A stretch of 64,000 nucleotides of DNA from an uncultured Prevotellaceae bacterium (GTDB lineage: Bacteria > Bacteroidota > Bacteroidia > Bacteroidales > Bacteroidaceae). The stretch covers positions 62,001-126,000 of the forward strand of contig CAMJZV010000004.1 in assembly GCA_946410305.1 (NCBI GenBank). Direction: 5' to 3'. Numbering within the stretch: position 1 is the stretch's first letter; every line of letters begins with the position of its first letter. The notes beneath the pieces are model-generated. The model saw only the letters and a program-made list of their open reading frames with translations, was not told the origin of the DNA and did not search any database. The translations under genes were made by a program, and so were the position numbers. Positions 37,322-44,723 of the stretch are shown here, one piece after another.

Positions 37322-38248
37322 ATGAAGAATAACAAAGCACTTATAGCCCATCTCTCGATGTTTGGTGCCTGTGCCTTCTGGGGGCTGATGGCACCTTTGG
37401 GCAAGGATGCGATGACCCACGGACTCGACGGCCTGACCATGGTGTCCTTCCGTGTGCTGGGCGGCTGTATCCTCTTCTGGCTGACGTCGCTCTTCGTCAA
37501 GAAAGAGCAAGTACCGACAAAAGACAAACTGATGTTTATCGGTGCTGCTGTGTTCGGTCTGATTACCAACCAGTGCTGTTACACCATCGGCCTGAGTATC
37601 ACCTCGCCCATCAATGCCTCGATCGTCACCACATCGATGCCCATCTTCGCCATGATTCTCGCCGCCCTGATCCTGAAGGAGCCCATTACGGGCAAGAAAG
37701 CCTTGGGTGTGCTGATGGGTTGCAGTGGAGCACTCATTCTGATACTCACCTCCGCATCAGCAGTTTCTGACAAGGTGGGCGACATCCGAGGCGACCTGCT
37801 TTGTCTGGCAGCGCAGTTCTCCTTCGCCCTCTACCTGTCGTTGTTCAATCCGCTCATACGTCGTTATTCCGTCTTCACCACCAACAAGTGGATGTTCTTC
37901 TGGGCCTCGCTCCTTATTATCCCCTTTACCTTCAGCCATGTGAAGGATGTCGTCAGCCAGCCCATGCCTGCTACCACATGGTGGGAGGCGGCCTACGTCG
38001 TGGTCTTTGGCACCTATCTGGGATATATCCTGACAATGATTGGTCAGAAGACGCTACGCCCAACGGTGGTGTCAGTCTACAACTATGTCCAGCCCATCGT
38101 CTCTGTCATTGTCTCTGTACTGACAGGCCTTGGTATCCTGAAACCCTCCCACGCCATCGCAGTCATTCTGGTATTCTCGGGTGTATGGTTAGTCACCAAG
38201 TCCCGCAGCCGTCACGACATGGAAAAACTGGCGCAGAAAACAGAATAA
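37322..38248 (+). CDS. EamA/DMT-family transporter
   Basis: The 308-residue protein has ten predicted membrane helices in two EamA repeats (about 10-145 and 160-295), with CAFWGLMAPLGKDAM in the first and YVQPIVSVIVSVLTGL in the second. Members export amino acids or metabolites; the substrate is unknown. It begins 67 bases after maeB, and the hairpin between them might lower read-through. Confidence 0.88.
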   Translation: MKNNKALIAHLSMFGACAFWGLMAPLGKDAMTHGLDGLTMVSFRVLGGCILFWLTSLFVKKEQVPTKDKLMFIGAAVFGLITNQCCYTIGLSITSPINASIVTTSMPIFAMILAALILKEPITGKKALGVLMGCSGALILILTSASAVSDKVGDIRGDLLCLAAQFSFALYLSLFNPLIRRYSVFTTNKWMFFWASLLIIPFTFSHVKDVVSQPMPATTWWEAAYVVVFGTYLGYILTMIGQKTLRPTVVSVYNYVQPIVSVIVSVLTGLGILKPSHAIAVILVFSGVWLVTKSRSRHDMEKLAQKTE

Positions 38249-38254
38249 CTTGCT

Positions 38255-38262
38255 TACTTTTG
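38255..38262 (+). promoter_or_regulatory. promoter -7 box of the lipoprotein gene
   Basis: TACTTTTG just after the transporter stop, 39 bases before the ATG at 38301. Confidence 0.5.
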
Positions 38263-38300
38263 CAATCCCAATTGTTTAATTTAATAATAATAGAAAAAAA

Positions 38301-38807
38301 ATGAAAAAACTAGTTTTAATGTTGTTGCTTGCAGCACCTGTGCTGTTCTCTTCGTGTTCAAAGGAAGAAACTACTGTTGGTGGTAATGATCCCTTTGCTA
38401 ATATGGTATTTGACAAACGACTTTCTGTCTCTAAGTCAGATCTGGTTAAGTTTGAAGTCATGAGAACTCTGGATAATGGTAAATATGAGTTCATCGTTTT
38501 CAAGAGTAATGTTGCCGGAGTTCTGACTACAGATTTGAATAGTGTACCTAAGACTTATGTCTATTGCCCAGAATGGGGTATCTCTAACGATAATCTGACT
38601 TTTGTTCCTGAGAATGGTTCTCCTGTTTCTTATGCGATTAGCAAGGAATACAAGAAGATAAGTGCCAATTCTTATACCATCACAGTATATCTGAAGGATG
38701 GTAATGGCAAAGAGGCCGCTTATGATGTCGTTGACGACGGCTCAAACCATTCCTCAGCAACAGAAATCTGGAATGTCATCAACACATCCAGGAATAATCA
38801 GGAATAA
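38301..38807 (+). CDS. small lipoprotein of unknown function
   Basis: The 168-residue protein has a lipoprotein signal (LFSSCSKEE, Cys20) and no known domain; the mature part looks beta-rich. Its codons are more A/T-ending (AAT, GTT, GGT, TCT) than those of the neighbours, so it may be recently acquired or weakly selected. It has its own promoter and a strong terminator. Confidence 0.75.
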   Translation: MKKLVLMLLLAAPVLFSSCSKEETTVGGNDPFANMVFDKRLSVSKSDLVKFEVMRTLDNGKYEFIVFKSNVAGVLTTDLNSVPKTYVYCPEWGISNDNLTFVPENGSPVSYAISKEYKKISANSYTITVYLKDGNGKEAAYDVVDDGSNHSSATEIWNVINTSRNNQE

Positions 38808-38832
38808 TAAACTTAATCCATAAAGTACAAAG

Positions 38833-38861
38833 CGTGCATCCGAAAGGTTGCACGTTTTTTT
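38833..38861 (+). terminator. terminator after the lipoprotein gene
   Basis: CGTGCA and TGCACG with inner CC/GG pairs around GAAA, followed by seven T. Confidence 0.85.
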
Positions 38862-38937
38862 ATCTGCCGTTGTTATGTGAAACAGGATTGCATCGCCACA
38901 CTCTCAAAGAGAGAACCAGTCCCATGTGTTCCGGATA

Positions 38938-39180
38938 TCATGCCACCTTCAGCAAGTCAAGCACAGAATAGACTCGTGTCATGTTTTCGAAGGTGAAGTA
39001 CTGGTCGTCCAACACCATCCACTTCTCGCGTTCCTTCACTGGCATCTGCTGAATGTCGGGAAAAAACGAAACGGGAACAATCACCTCACGGCCATCAGTC
39101 AGACGTACCAACATCTTACCACGATGAGCCTTGAAGTTCAAATCCTTGATACCTAACGTTACTCCTTTAATTTTACACAT
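38938..39180 (-). CDS. DUF2442-family small protein
   Basis: The 80-residue protein has the DUF2442 layout: short N-terminal strand part, GKMLVRLTDGREVIVPVSFFP with the conserved proline-following region, and a C-terminal segment. DUF2442 genes are regularly found next to DUF4160 genes, as here (20-base gap), and the pairs are often suspected to be toxin-antitoxin systems. The family call is from memory of the motif; function is not shown. Confidence 0.6.
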   Translation of the reverse strand: MCKIKGVTLGIKDLNFKAHRGKMLVRLTDGREVIVPVSFFPDIQQMPVKEREKWMVLDDQYFTFENMTRVYSVLDLLKVA

Positions 39181-39200
39181 ATCTTTGTCCTCCTATTTGT

Positions 39201-39473
39201 TTATTTCTCAATGTCAATTGCAATGGTCTTCTCGCCTTTAAATGTCTTCGTAATCTGGTCGTTGATGAACTCCCAGTGACGATTGATGGCAGCAACAAGC
39301 ATCTCATTGTCCTTGGCCGACAACTCTGATTCTGCTATCTCCACGCATTGCTCACCATTTTTCTCTATCCAGATCTTTGCAAGCGAATGCTGGTGGCGCA
39401 TTCCTTTTCTGAAGACATGTACATGGCGGCGGTTGTCGTTCACGTCAAGTGGAATCGCCACTAAGATAAACAT
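39201..39473 (-). CDS. DUF4160-family small protein
   Basis: The 90-residue protein has the HVHVFRKG segment (HxH) near residue 17-24, followed by an acidic strand and a helical C-terminus (LVAAINRHWEFINDQI), which fits DUF4160. It is upstream of the DUF2442 gene with which it forms a bicistronic unit behind the promoter at 39517. As with other such pairs, a toxin-antitoxin role is possible but unproven. Confidence 0.6.
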   Translation of the reverse strand: MFILVAIPLDVNDNRRHVHVFRKGMRHQHSLAKIWIEKNGEQCVEIAESELSAKDNEMLVAAINRHWEFINDQITKTFKGEKTIAIDIEK

Positions 39474-39516
39474 CCTTAGAAATGCTAACTATCCCATAAT
39501 TATTTATTTCACACTG

Positions 39517-39524
39517 CAAAGATA
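39517..39524 (-). promoter_or_regulatory. promoter -7 box of the DUF4160-DUF2442 pair
   Basis: Minus-strand TATCTTTG, 44 bases before the start at 39473. Confidence 0.5.
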
Positions 39525-39647
39525 GTACTTACAAAAGATTTTATCTAGAAAAATGCCTTCACCTTCACACGTAAGTTGTTGACAGATTGCGCAGTAAGTG
39601 TGAACCCTGTTTTAGGAATGTCATATCTGCCGACTTTTTTCGCGAAA

Positions 39648-39772
39648 TCTATTAACCTATTAACATGACAGGCCGCAAATGCCGATGCACAGGGGGATTG
39701 AGCGATGTTAATAGATATCCAATCATTAACATACTATTAACATTGTTAATAGCTGACGCATCTATTAACATG
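39648..39772. repeat. iteron-like CTATTAACAT array
   Basis: CTATTAAC at 39649, CTATTAACAT at 39657, ATGTTAATAG at 39705 (reverse), CATTAACAT at 39724, CTATTAACAT at 39734, TTGTTAATAG at 39743 (reverse) and CTATTAACAT at 39762. Copies at 39734 and 39743 form a perfect inverted repeat with one central base. Confidence 0.75.
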
Positions 39773-39878
39773 TCGCGAGGCCTTTATTTATCGGGGGTTC
39801 ATGGGTGTTAGGGTAAAAGGTTAAGTGTTTTGCGAATTTCTCCCACAGCGTCAAATCAAGTGTGAAGAAAAAATACAA

Positions 39879-39985
39879 CTAATCCAGCGCTGGATTAGCT
39901 GTACTTAGTATGCAAATACAGCTATCTTGAGGTGCAAATACAGCTATCTCGCGTCTGGCTACAGCTAAGTTGCGTCTGGGTATGG
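39879..39985. repeat. 20-base palindrome followed by direct repeats
   Basis: CTAATCCAGCGCTGGATTAG is perfectly palindromic. TGCAAATACAGCTATCT follows twice at a distance of 22 bases (39910 and 39932), then further CAGCTA and GCGTCTGG copies. Confidence 0.75.
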
Positions 39986-40091
39986 CTTATTTTTGCAAAA
40001 TAATTGCAAAAATAGAGAGAAACAAGAAAAATGTAAGAGACTGTCCGCAAATAATTTTGTGTCACGAAGAACAACGTAATGTTTTTTTTCG

Positions 40092-40099
40092 TATTTTTG
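40092..40099 (+). promoter_or_regulatory. ald promoter -7 box
   Basis: TATTTTTG, 39 bases before the ATG at 40138. Confidence 0.55.
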
Positions 40100-40137
40100 C
40101 CATCAAAGAATGATTGTTTAACTAAATAGGAAGCGTT

Positions 40138-41244
40138 ATGAAAGTAGGAATTCCAAAGGAGATTAAGAACAACGAGAACCGCGTAGGAATGACTCCTGCG
40201 GGAGTGGCAGAACTGGTGCGTCGCGGCCATGAGGTCAGCGTACAGCATACGGCTGGCGAGGGCAGCGGATTCGCTGACGACGACTATGTGGAGGCTGGCG
40301 CTCGCATTCTGCCGACGATAGAGGCGGTATATCGCGAGTGTGACATGATAGTGAAGGTGAAGGAGCCCATAGAGCCTGAGTACGAACTGGTGCGCAAAGG
40401 GCAGCTGCTGTTTACCTATTTCCATTTCGCCTGCGAGAAGGAGCTGACGGATGCCATGCTGAAGAGCGGTGCCGTATGTCTGGCCTACGAGACGGTACAA
40501 CTGCCTAACGGTTCGCTGCCCTTGTTGCAGCCCATGAGCGAGGTGGCAGGACGTATGGCGGCGCTGAACGGTGCCTACTATCTGCAGAAGACGAAGGGTG
40601 GCAAGGGTAAGCTGATCAGTGGTGTACCTGGTGTCAGTCCTGCCAAGGTGCTGGTGCTGGGGGGTGGCGTTGTTGGTGAGGCTGCGGCACGAATGGCAGC
40701 AGGTCTTGGTGCCGACGTCACGATAACGGACATCTCCCTACCCCGTCTGCGTCAGTTGGACATCGAGACACCTGCCAACGTGCATACGCTATACTCGTCG
40801 GAGCATAACATCCGTCAGATGCTGCCGACAGTGGATATTGTGGTAGGCAGTGTGCTGGTGCCTGGCGACAAGACGCCACACCTGATAACGAAGGACATGC
40901 TGGGGCTGATGGAGCCTGGCACGGTGCTGGTGGATGTGGCCATCGACCAGGGCGGCTGCTTTGAGACGTCGCGACCCACGACGCATAGCGACCCCGTCTA
41001 CACGGAACAGGGCATCGTACACTACTGTGTGGCGAATATTCCTGGGGCTGTTCCCAACACGTCGACGCTGGCACTGACTAACGCGACGCTGCGCTATGCC
41101 ATCGCACTGGCCGACAAGGGTTGGCAGCAGGCTTGCAAGGACGACCCAGCACTAGCCAAGGGACTGAACATCGTAGAAGGGCGTGTCGTCTACAAGGCTG
41201 TCGCCGACGTCTTCGGACTACCGTATGAACCGATTAAGGGTTAA
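40138..41244 (+). CDS. ald: alanine dehydrogenase
   Basis: The 368-residue NAD enzyme interconverts L-alanine with pyruvate and ammonia. [31 protein letters not shown] (substrate lysine), FTYFHFA (catalytic His), the Rossmann loop [17 protein letters not shown] and [19 protein letters not shown] are all present in order. The stop codon is embedded in a short tandem repeat. Confidence 0.96.
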   Translation: MKVGIPKEIKNNENRVGMTPAGVAELVRRGHEVSVQHTAGEGSGFADDDYVEAGARILPTIEAVYRECDMIVKVKEPIEPEYELVRKGQLLFTYFHFACEKELTDAMLKSGAVCLAYETVQLPNGSLPLLQPMSEVAGRMAALNGAYYLQKTKGGKGKLISGVPGVSPAKVLVLGGGVVGEAAARMAAGLGADVTITDISLPRLRQLDIETPANVHTLYSSEHNIRQMLPTVDIVVGSVLVPGDKTPHLITKDMLGLMEPGTVLVDVAIDQGGCFETSRPTTHSDPVYTEQGIVHYCVANIPGAVPNTSTLALTNATLRYAIALADKGWQQACKDDPALAKGLNIVEGRVVYKAVADVFGLPYEPIKG

Positions 41245-41279
41245 AGGTTAAGGGTTAAAGGTTAAGGGTTAAAGGTTAA
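41238..41279 (+). repeat. 14-base repeat over the ald stop codon
   Basis: GGGTTAAAGGTTAA is present three times in perfect tandem; the ald TAA (41242-41244) is in the first copy. Confidence 0.95.
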
Positions 41280-41290
41280 AGATTAAATGA

Positions 41291-41324
41291 GGGCGCAAAG
41301 GGGGTAACCCTTTTGCGCCCTTAT
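41291..41324. terminator. terminator between ald and the GH31 gene
   Basis: GGGCGCAAAGGG (41291-41302) and CCCTTTTGCGCCC (41308-41320) with one bulged base; T-rich flanks. It serves convergent genes. Confidence 0.75.
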
Positions 41325-41328
41325 TGTA

Positions 41329-43641
41329 TTATTTCTCAATCCGTTGAATCTTGGCGTCGCCAGGCTTAAAGAGCAGCCCCGTACAGCGGGTGGCCTGAGC
41401 CTTGTATTCCTTCAGCTCGATGGCCTTCCAGTCTATCTTGTCCGTACGTTGTGCCAACGGAGCGTGCGGAATGATGCTGCCATCGCGGACGAGGATGATG
41501 GCAGGAATGTGGCCAGCCTCAATGGTCTGGTAGCCACCATCATACACCTTGCCCGTCTGGTAGTCTATCCACTTGCCCTGAGGCAGATAGACGGTGCGGC
41601 TGTTGCCACTCTCCATGAGTGGTGCCACGAGCATCTGCGAGCCAAACATATACTCGTCTTCTACAAGCCAAGCACCCGCATCGTGGGGGAACTCCACCAG
41701 CAAGGCGCGCACCATGGGGAGTCCGCGCTCAGAGCAGTCCTTGGCCTGTGCATAGACGTAGGGCATCAAGCGATATTTCATCTCTGCACACTCGCGGAAA
41801 GCATTGGTGAACGACTCCGAGATAAGCCAGGGCTCTGTGGGGGGCGCGCCGTGTGCACGGGTGTGACTCGACAGGAATCCGAAGGGTAGCCAACGACGAT
41901 AGATGTCCTCTGGCGAGGCAGTGACAAAACCGCCCATGTCGTGACTCCAGAAGGAGAAGCCGCTGAGTCCGAAAGAGAGACCACCACGCAGGTCGCCCAT
42001 CATACCGATATTGTTCGTAGCAGCATCGCCTCCCCAGTGCAGGGCATAGCGCTGTGAACCTGCCCATGCTGAGCGTGCCCAGATGATGCCTTCGCCAGGA
42101 TACTGACGCTCTACAGCCTCCCAGAGCGCCTTGTTGTAGCGCAACGGATAGAGGTTGTGCTCGTAGAGTCCGCCGTGGCCGTTGTGGTAGAAGCCATTGT
42201 AGGGTGCAGCCTCTCCGAAGTCGCACTTGATGGTAGATACGCCCTGCTTCAGCAGATTCGTAATCTTCGACTGGTACCAGCTGACCGTTTCCGCATTGGT
42301 GAAGTCCAGGATGGCATCCTCTACGGGCATGCCGCCTGTGGCATTCTTCACGTGCAGTCCCTTGTCAATGATTTCTGGGAAGAAGCGGTTCTTGGGCGTG
42401 AAGTAGGGCAACTGCCACAGACAGGTGTGGAAGCCGTCCTTCGCCAGCTGTTTCAGCATTTTCTCGGGCGATGGGAAACGGTCGCGGGCAAACTCGTAGT
42501 CACACTGCCAGTCAGTGCCAAACCAGCCCGTATCGAAGTGGATAACGTCAGCAGGTATGCGGTTGTCGCGCAGCTTCTTGGCAATGTCCAGACCTTCCTC
42601 CTGCGAGAAATAGGTGATACGGCTCATCCATGTGCCAAAGCTCCACAGCGGTGGCATGGGACTCTTACCCGTGATGTTGGTGTATTCGTCAAGGATGTCC
42701 TTGGGCTCGCCAAAGAATACGAAGAGGTCTATCTGTTCGTCAGCCATAAACAGTCGCTGGGCACCGATGTACGACGCACCGAAGTCGGCAGTGACAGGTG
42801 CCGACGTGTGCATGAAGATGCCATAGCCACGATTCGAGAAGTAGAAGGGCACAGGCTTGTACATGCCGTCCGTCTCAGGACCTTGTGGGTCGGTGACGCT
42901 GAGGTGTACCTTCTGTCCCACCTTGTTCAACGACGTGAACGACTCGCCACAGCCATAGATGCGCTCGCCTGGCGACAGCAGGAACACTGGATTCGTAGAG
43001 CGTGAGTTGTCGCTGCCACGCTTGATGAACGAGAACGGCAACAGCTTCACCTGCGTAGAGTCGTTGTCTATCATGTGACGCGTCTGTATCAGCGTCTTGC
43101 CCTTCGCATCCTTCAGCACGATACGGAATGGGTAAGGCTGAATCTCAACGCTACCGTATTCCGAACGGCTTGCGTGGTTGGCAGTTTGGCTGCCAACCGC
43201 CACCTTCTCCTTGAATGCTTCGCAAAACATCGGGTCGTCAGCATCCGAATTCTTCGGCTCCACGGGTGTCGTCAACATCCGGATGCGAGCCGTCCTTGGC
43301 GTAATCCATTCCACCTTGATTTTCAGTGCAGGGTCGTTTTCGTAAGCAGCATCAGGGAAGTCCAGCATCTGCATTTTGACAGGCCAGTAGCCGTTAAGGT
43401 TGAAGGCCTGACGGGGCGACAGCCTGTAGCGCTTCCATTGCAGCAGTCCCTCGCCTTTGTCCTTGTCGAACGCCACCAGCGAGTCTGCCAGAAAATACGT
43501 ATTGCTCAGGTCGCTGAAGTCCGTCGACACGTCCTTGGGCATACATTGCAAATACTGCACACCCGCATTGGTCTGAATCTGTGCTTGCATGCTGATGGTG
43601 CTCATCGCACAGAGCAAGGTTAATAGGTGATTTTTCATCAT
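41329..43641 (-). CDS. secreted GH31 glycosidase (alpha-xylosidase/alpha-glucosidase type)
   Basis: The 770-residue protein has a signal peptide (to about residue 20), an N-terminal beta-sandwich and a GH31 barrel with WMSRITYFSQEEG (338-350), DVIHFDTGWFG, the nucleophile Asp474 in IKCDFGEAAPYNG and the acid-base Asp in HWGGDAATN. The W-P-Y barrel motifs look closer to the alpha-xylosidase (YicI-like) branch than to alpha-glucosidases, so xyloglucan-type oligosaccharides are likely substrates. No other xyloglucan genes are nearby. Confidence 0.85.
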   Translation of the reverse strand: MMKNHLLTLLCAMSTISMQAQIQTNAGVQYLQCMPKDVSTDFSDLSNTYFLADSLVAFDKDKGEGLLQWKRYRLSPRQAFNLNGYWPVKMQMLDFPDAAYENDPALKIKVEWITPRTARIRMLTTPVEPKNSDADDPMFCEAFKEKVAVGSQTANHASRSEYGSVEIQPYPFRIVLKDAKGKTLIQTRHMIDNDSTQVKLLPFSFIKRGSDNSRSTNPVFLLSPGERIYGCGESFTSLNKVGQKVHLSVTDPQGPETDGMYKPVPFYFSNRGYGIFMHTSAPVTADFGASYIGAQRLFMADEQIDLFVFFGEPKDILDEYTNITGKSPMPPLWSFGTWMSRITYFSQEEGLDIAKKLRDNRIPADVIHFDTGWFGTDWQCDYEFARDRFPSPEKMLKQLAKDGFHTCLWQLPYFTPKNRFFPEIIDKGLHVKNATGGMPVEDAILDFTNAETVSWYQSKITNLLKQGVSTIKCDFGEAAPYNGFYHNGHGGLYEHNLYPLRYNKALWEAVERQYPGEGIIWARSAWAGSQRYALHWGGDAATNNIGMMGDLRGGLSFGLSGFSFWSHDMGGFVTASPEDIYRRWLPFGFLSSHTRAHGAPPTEPWLISESFTNAFRECAEMKYRLMPYVYAQAKDCSERGLPMVRALLVEFPHDAGAWLVEDEYMFGSQMLVAPLMESGNSRTVYLPQGKWIDYQTGKVYDGGYQTIEAGHIPAIILVRDGSIIPHAPLAQRTDKIDWKAIELKEYKAQATRCTGLLFKPGDAKIQRIEK

Positions 43642-43690
43642 TGTTATATTTTTAAGTTTATTGTTTGTTTTTCTCAGTTCTTACTGTGTC

Positions 43691-44686
43691 TTATGCATTC
43701 AGTGCTCCGCAATGGGGACAGATGCCTTTTTTCTTCATCTTTTCACCACACTGTCCACAACGGTAGGGATAGTGGGGATGGCGCCGATAGCACCAGACGG
43801 CAAAGGCGATGTAGGCCACAAGGAGGAGATAGCCGACGTAGTAGAGCGTGAAGATGGTGAAGACCACGTAGATGACAGCACAGACGGCAGCAAGACCTGA
43901 GAGGTAGAGCAGTGCGTCGAAGGTGGGCAACTGGTGGCGCACATCGTCGAGGACGGCGACAGCCATAATGATGATAGCCCATACGGAGGCTACGAAGAGA
44001 GCCAGGTGCAGGGGCAGTGCAAAGGGATTCAGCGAGGGATGGAAATAGTAGTGTCGCCACGACTCGGCACCAAACATCTGGATGGAGGCGTAGAGGGTGG
44101 CAGACATGGCGATGAGCACGCACAACATAGCTGGATAGGCGGAGTCGATATCGTGGAAATGGACGATATAGGCTCTGCGACGCAACAGCTTACGCATGGC
44201 ATAGGCACTGCCTACGAGTACGACGATGGCCATGAAGACGAGCAGGTGGGTGTTGGAGAAAATGTCGATGAACTGCGAGATGGGGTCGTCAGGAGAGACG
44301 CCTTGCAGCAGGTCGCACTCACGAATCCACCCTTGCGTAATCTGGTCATGGGCCACCTTGACCCATACGGAGTCGATGGTGTCAGCAGGTACCTTCTGGA
44401 TGTCGGCAACAACGACGCGCTCGCCACGAACGACATACAGGGTGTCGAAAGCCATATCGGGCAGTGCGTCGGCCAGCGGCAAGCGATTGGCTGTGACCAT
44501 GAAGTTATAGTTCTGCGTATAGTGGTGGGTGGTAGAGAAGGAGATGGAGTCGAGCTGGTGCTCCGTTAGGTCCCATGCATCTGGTGACTGCTGGCCACGA
44601 TTGTAGCAGGCAGTCAGAAGAATGCATAATGCATAATGCATAATGCTTAATAGCAAGAGATGAAGCTTATTTTGTTTCTTCCACAT
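43691..44686 (-). CDS. membrane protein with SH3-like domain and C-terminal zinc ribbon
   Basis: The 331-residue protein starts with a lipoprotein-like signal (LLTAC, Cys27), followed by an SH3-like segment (VVRGERVVVADIQK to GWIRECDLLQG, about 88-130), five or six membrane helices (about 142-300) and a final zinc ribbon (YRCGQCGEKMKKKGICPHCG). No family name was recognised. Part of the signal peptide is encoded by a 7-base tandem repeat. It lies between the U32 peptidase and GH31 genes. Confidence 0.8.
   Translation of the reverse strand: MWKKQNKLHLLLLSIMHYALCILLTACYNRGQQSPDAWDLTEHQLDSISFSTTHHYTQNYNFMVTANRLPLADALPDMAFDTLYVVRGERVVVADIQKVPADTIDSVWVKVAHDQITQGWIRECDLLQGVSPDDPISQFIDIFSNTHLLVFMAIVVLVGSAYAMRKLLRRRAYIVHFHDIDSAYPAMLCVLIAMSATLYASIQMFGAESWRHYYFHPSLNPFALPLHLALFVASVWAIIIMAVAVLDDVRHQLPTFDALLYLSGLAAVCAVIYVVFTIFTLYYVGYLLLVAYIAFAVWCYRRHPHYPYRCGQCGEKMKKKGICPHCGALNA
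44621..44650 (-). repeat. AATGCAT repeat inside a signal-peptide coding region
   Basis: AATGCAT occurs three times, then AATGCTT, coding for SIMHYALCI of the signal peptide. Confidence 0.85.
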
Positions 44687-44688
44687 AC

Positions 44689-44723
44689 AATTATGAATTA
44701 TGCATTATGAATTATGCATTGCA
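44689..44723 (-). repeat. AATTATG/AATGCAT repeat over the U32 gene stop codon
   Basis: ATTATGAATTATGCATT words span the TAA at 44705-44707 and the 18-base gap to the next gene; same word as in the signal peptide 45 bases on. Confidence 0.85.

Larger units (their letters stand above)
39525..40091. other. non-coding repeat and palindrome island
   Basis: No gene was found in these 567 bases. They hold at least seven copies of a CTATTAACAT-type repeat in both orientations (39648-39772), a 20-base perfect palindrome (39879-39898), two direct 22-base repeats (39910-39954) and decayed copies after them. The layout suggests protein-binding arrays or a decayed mobile element rather than a coding remnant. 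Confidence 0.7.

Noticed and set aside
39525..40091. Possible chromosomal origin or CRISPR array in the repeat island
   Set aside because: No DnaA boxes of the TTATCCACA type, no dnaA nearby, and the repeats are too short and irregularly spaced for CRISPR.
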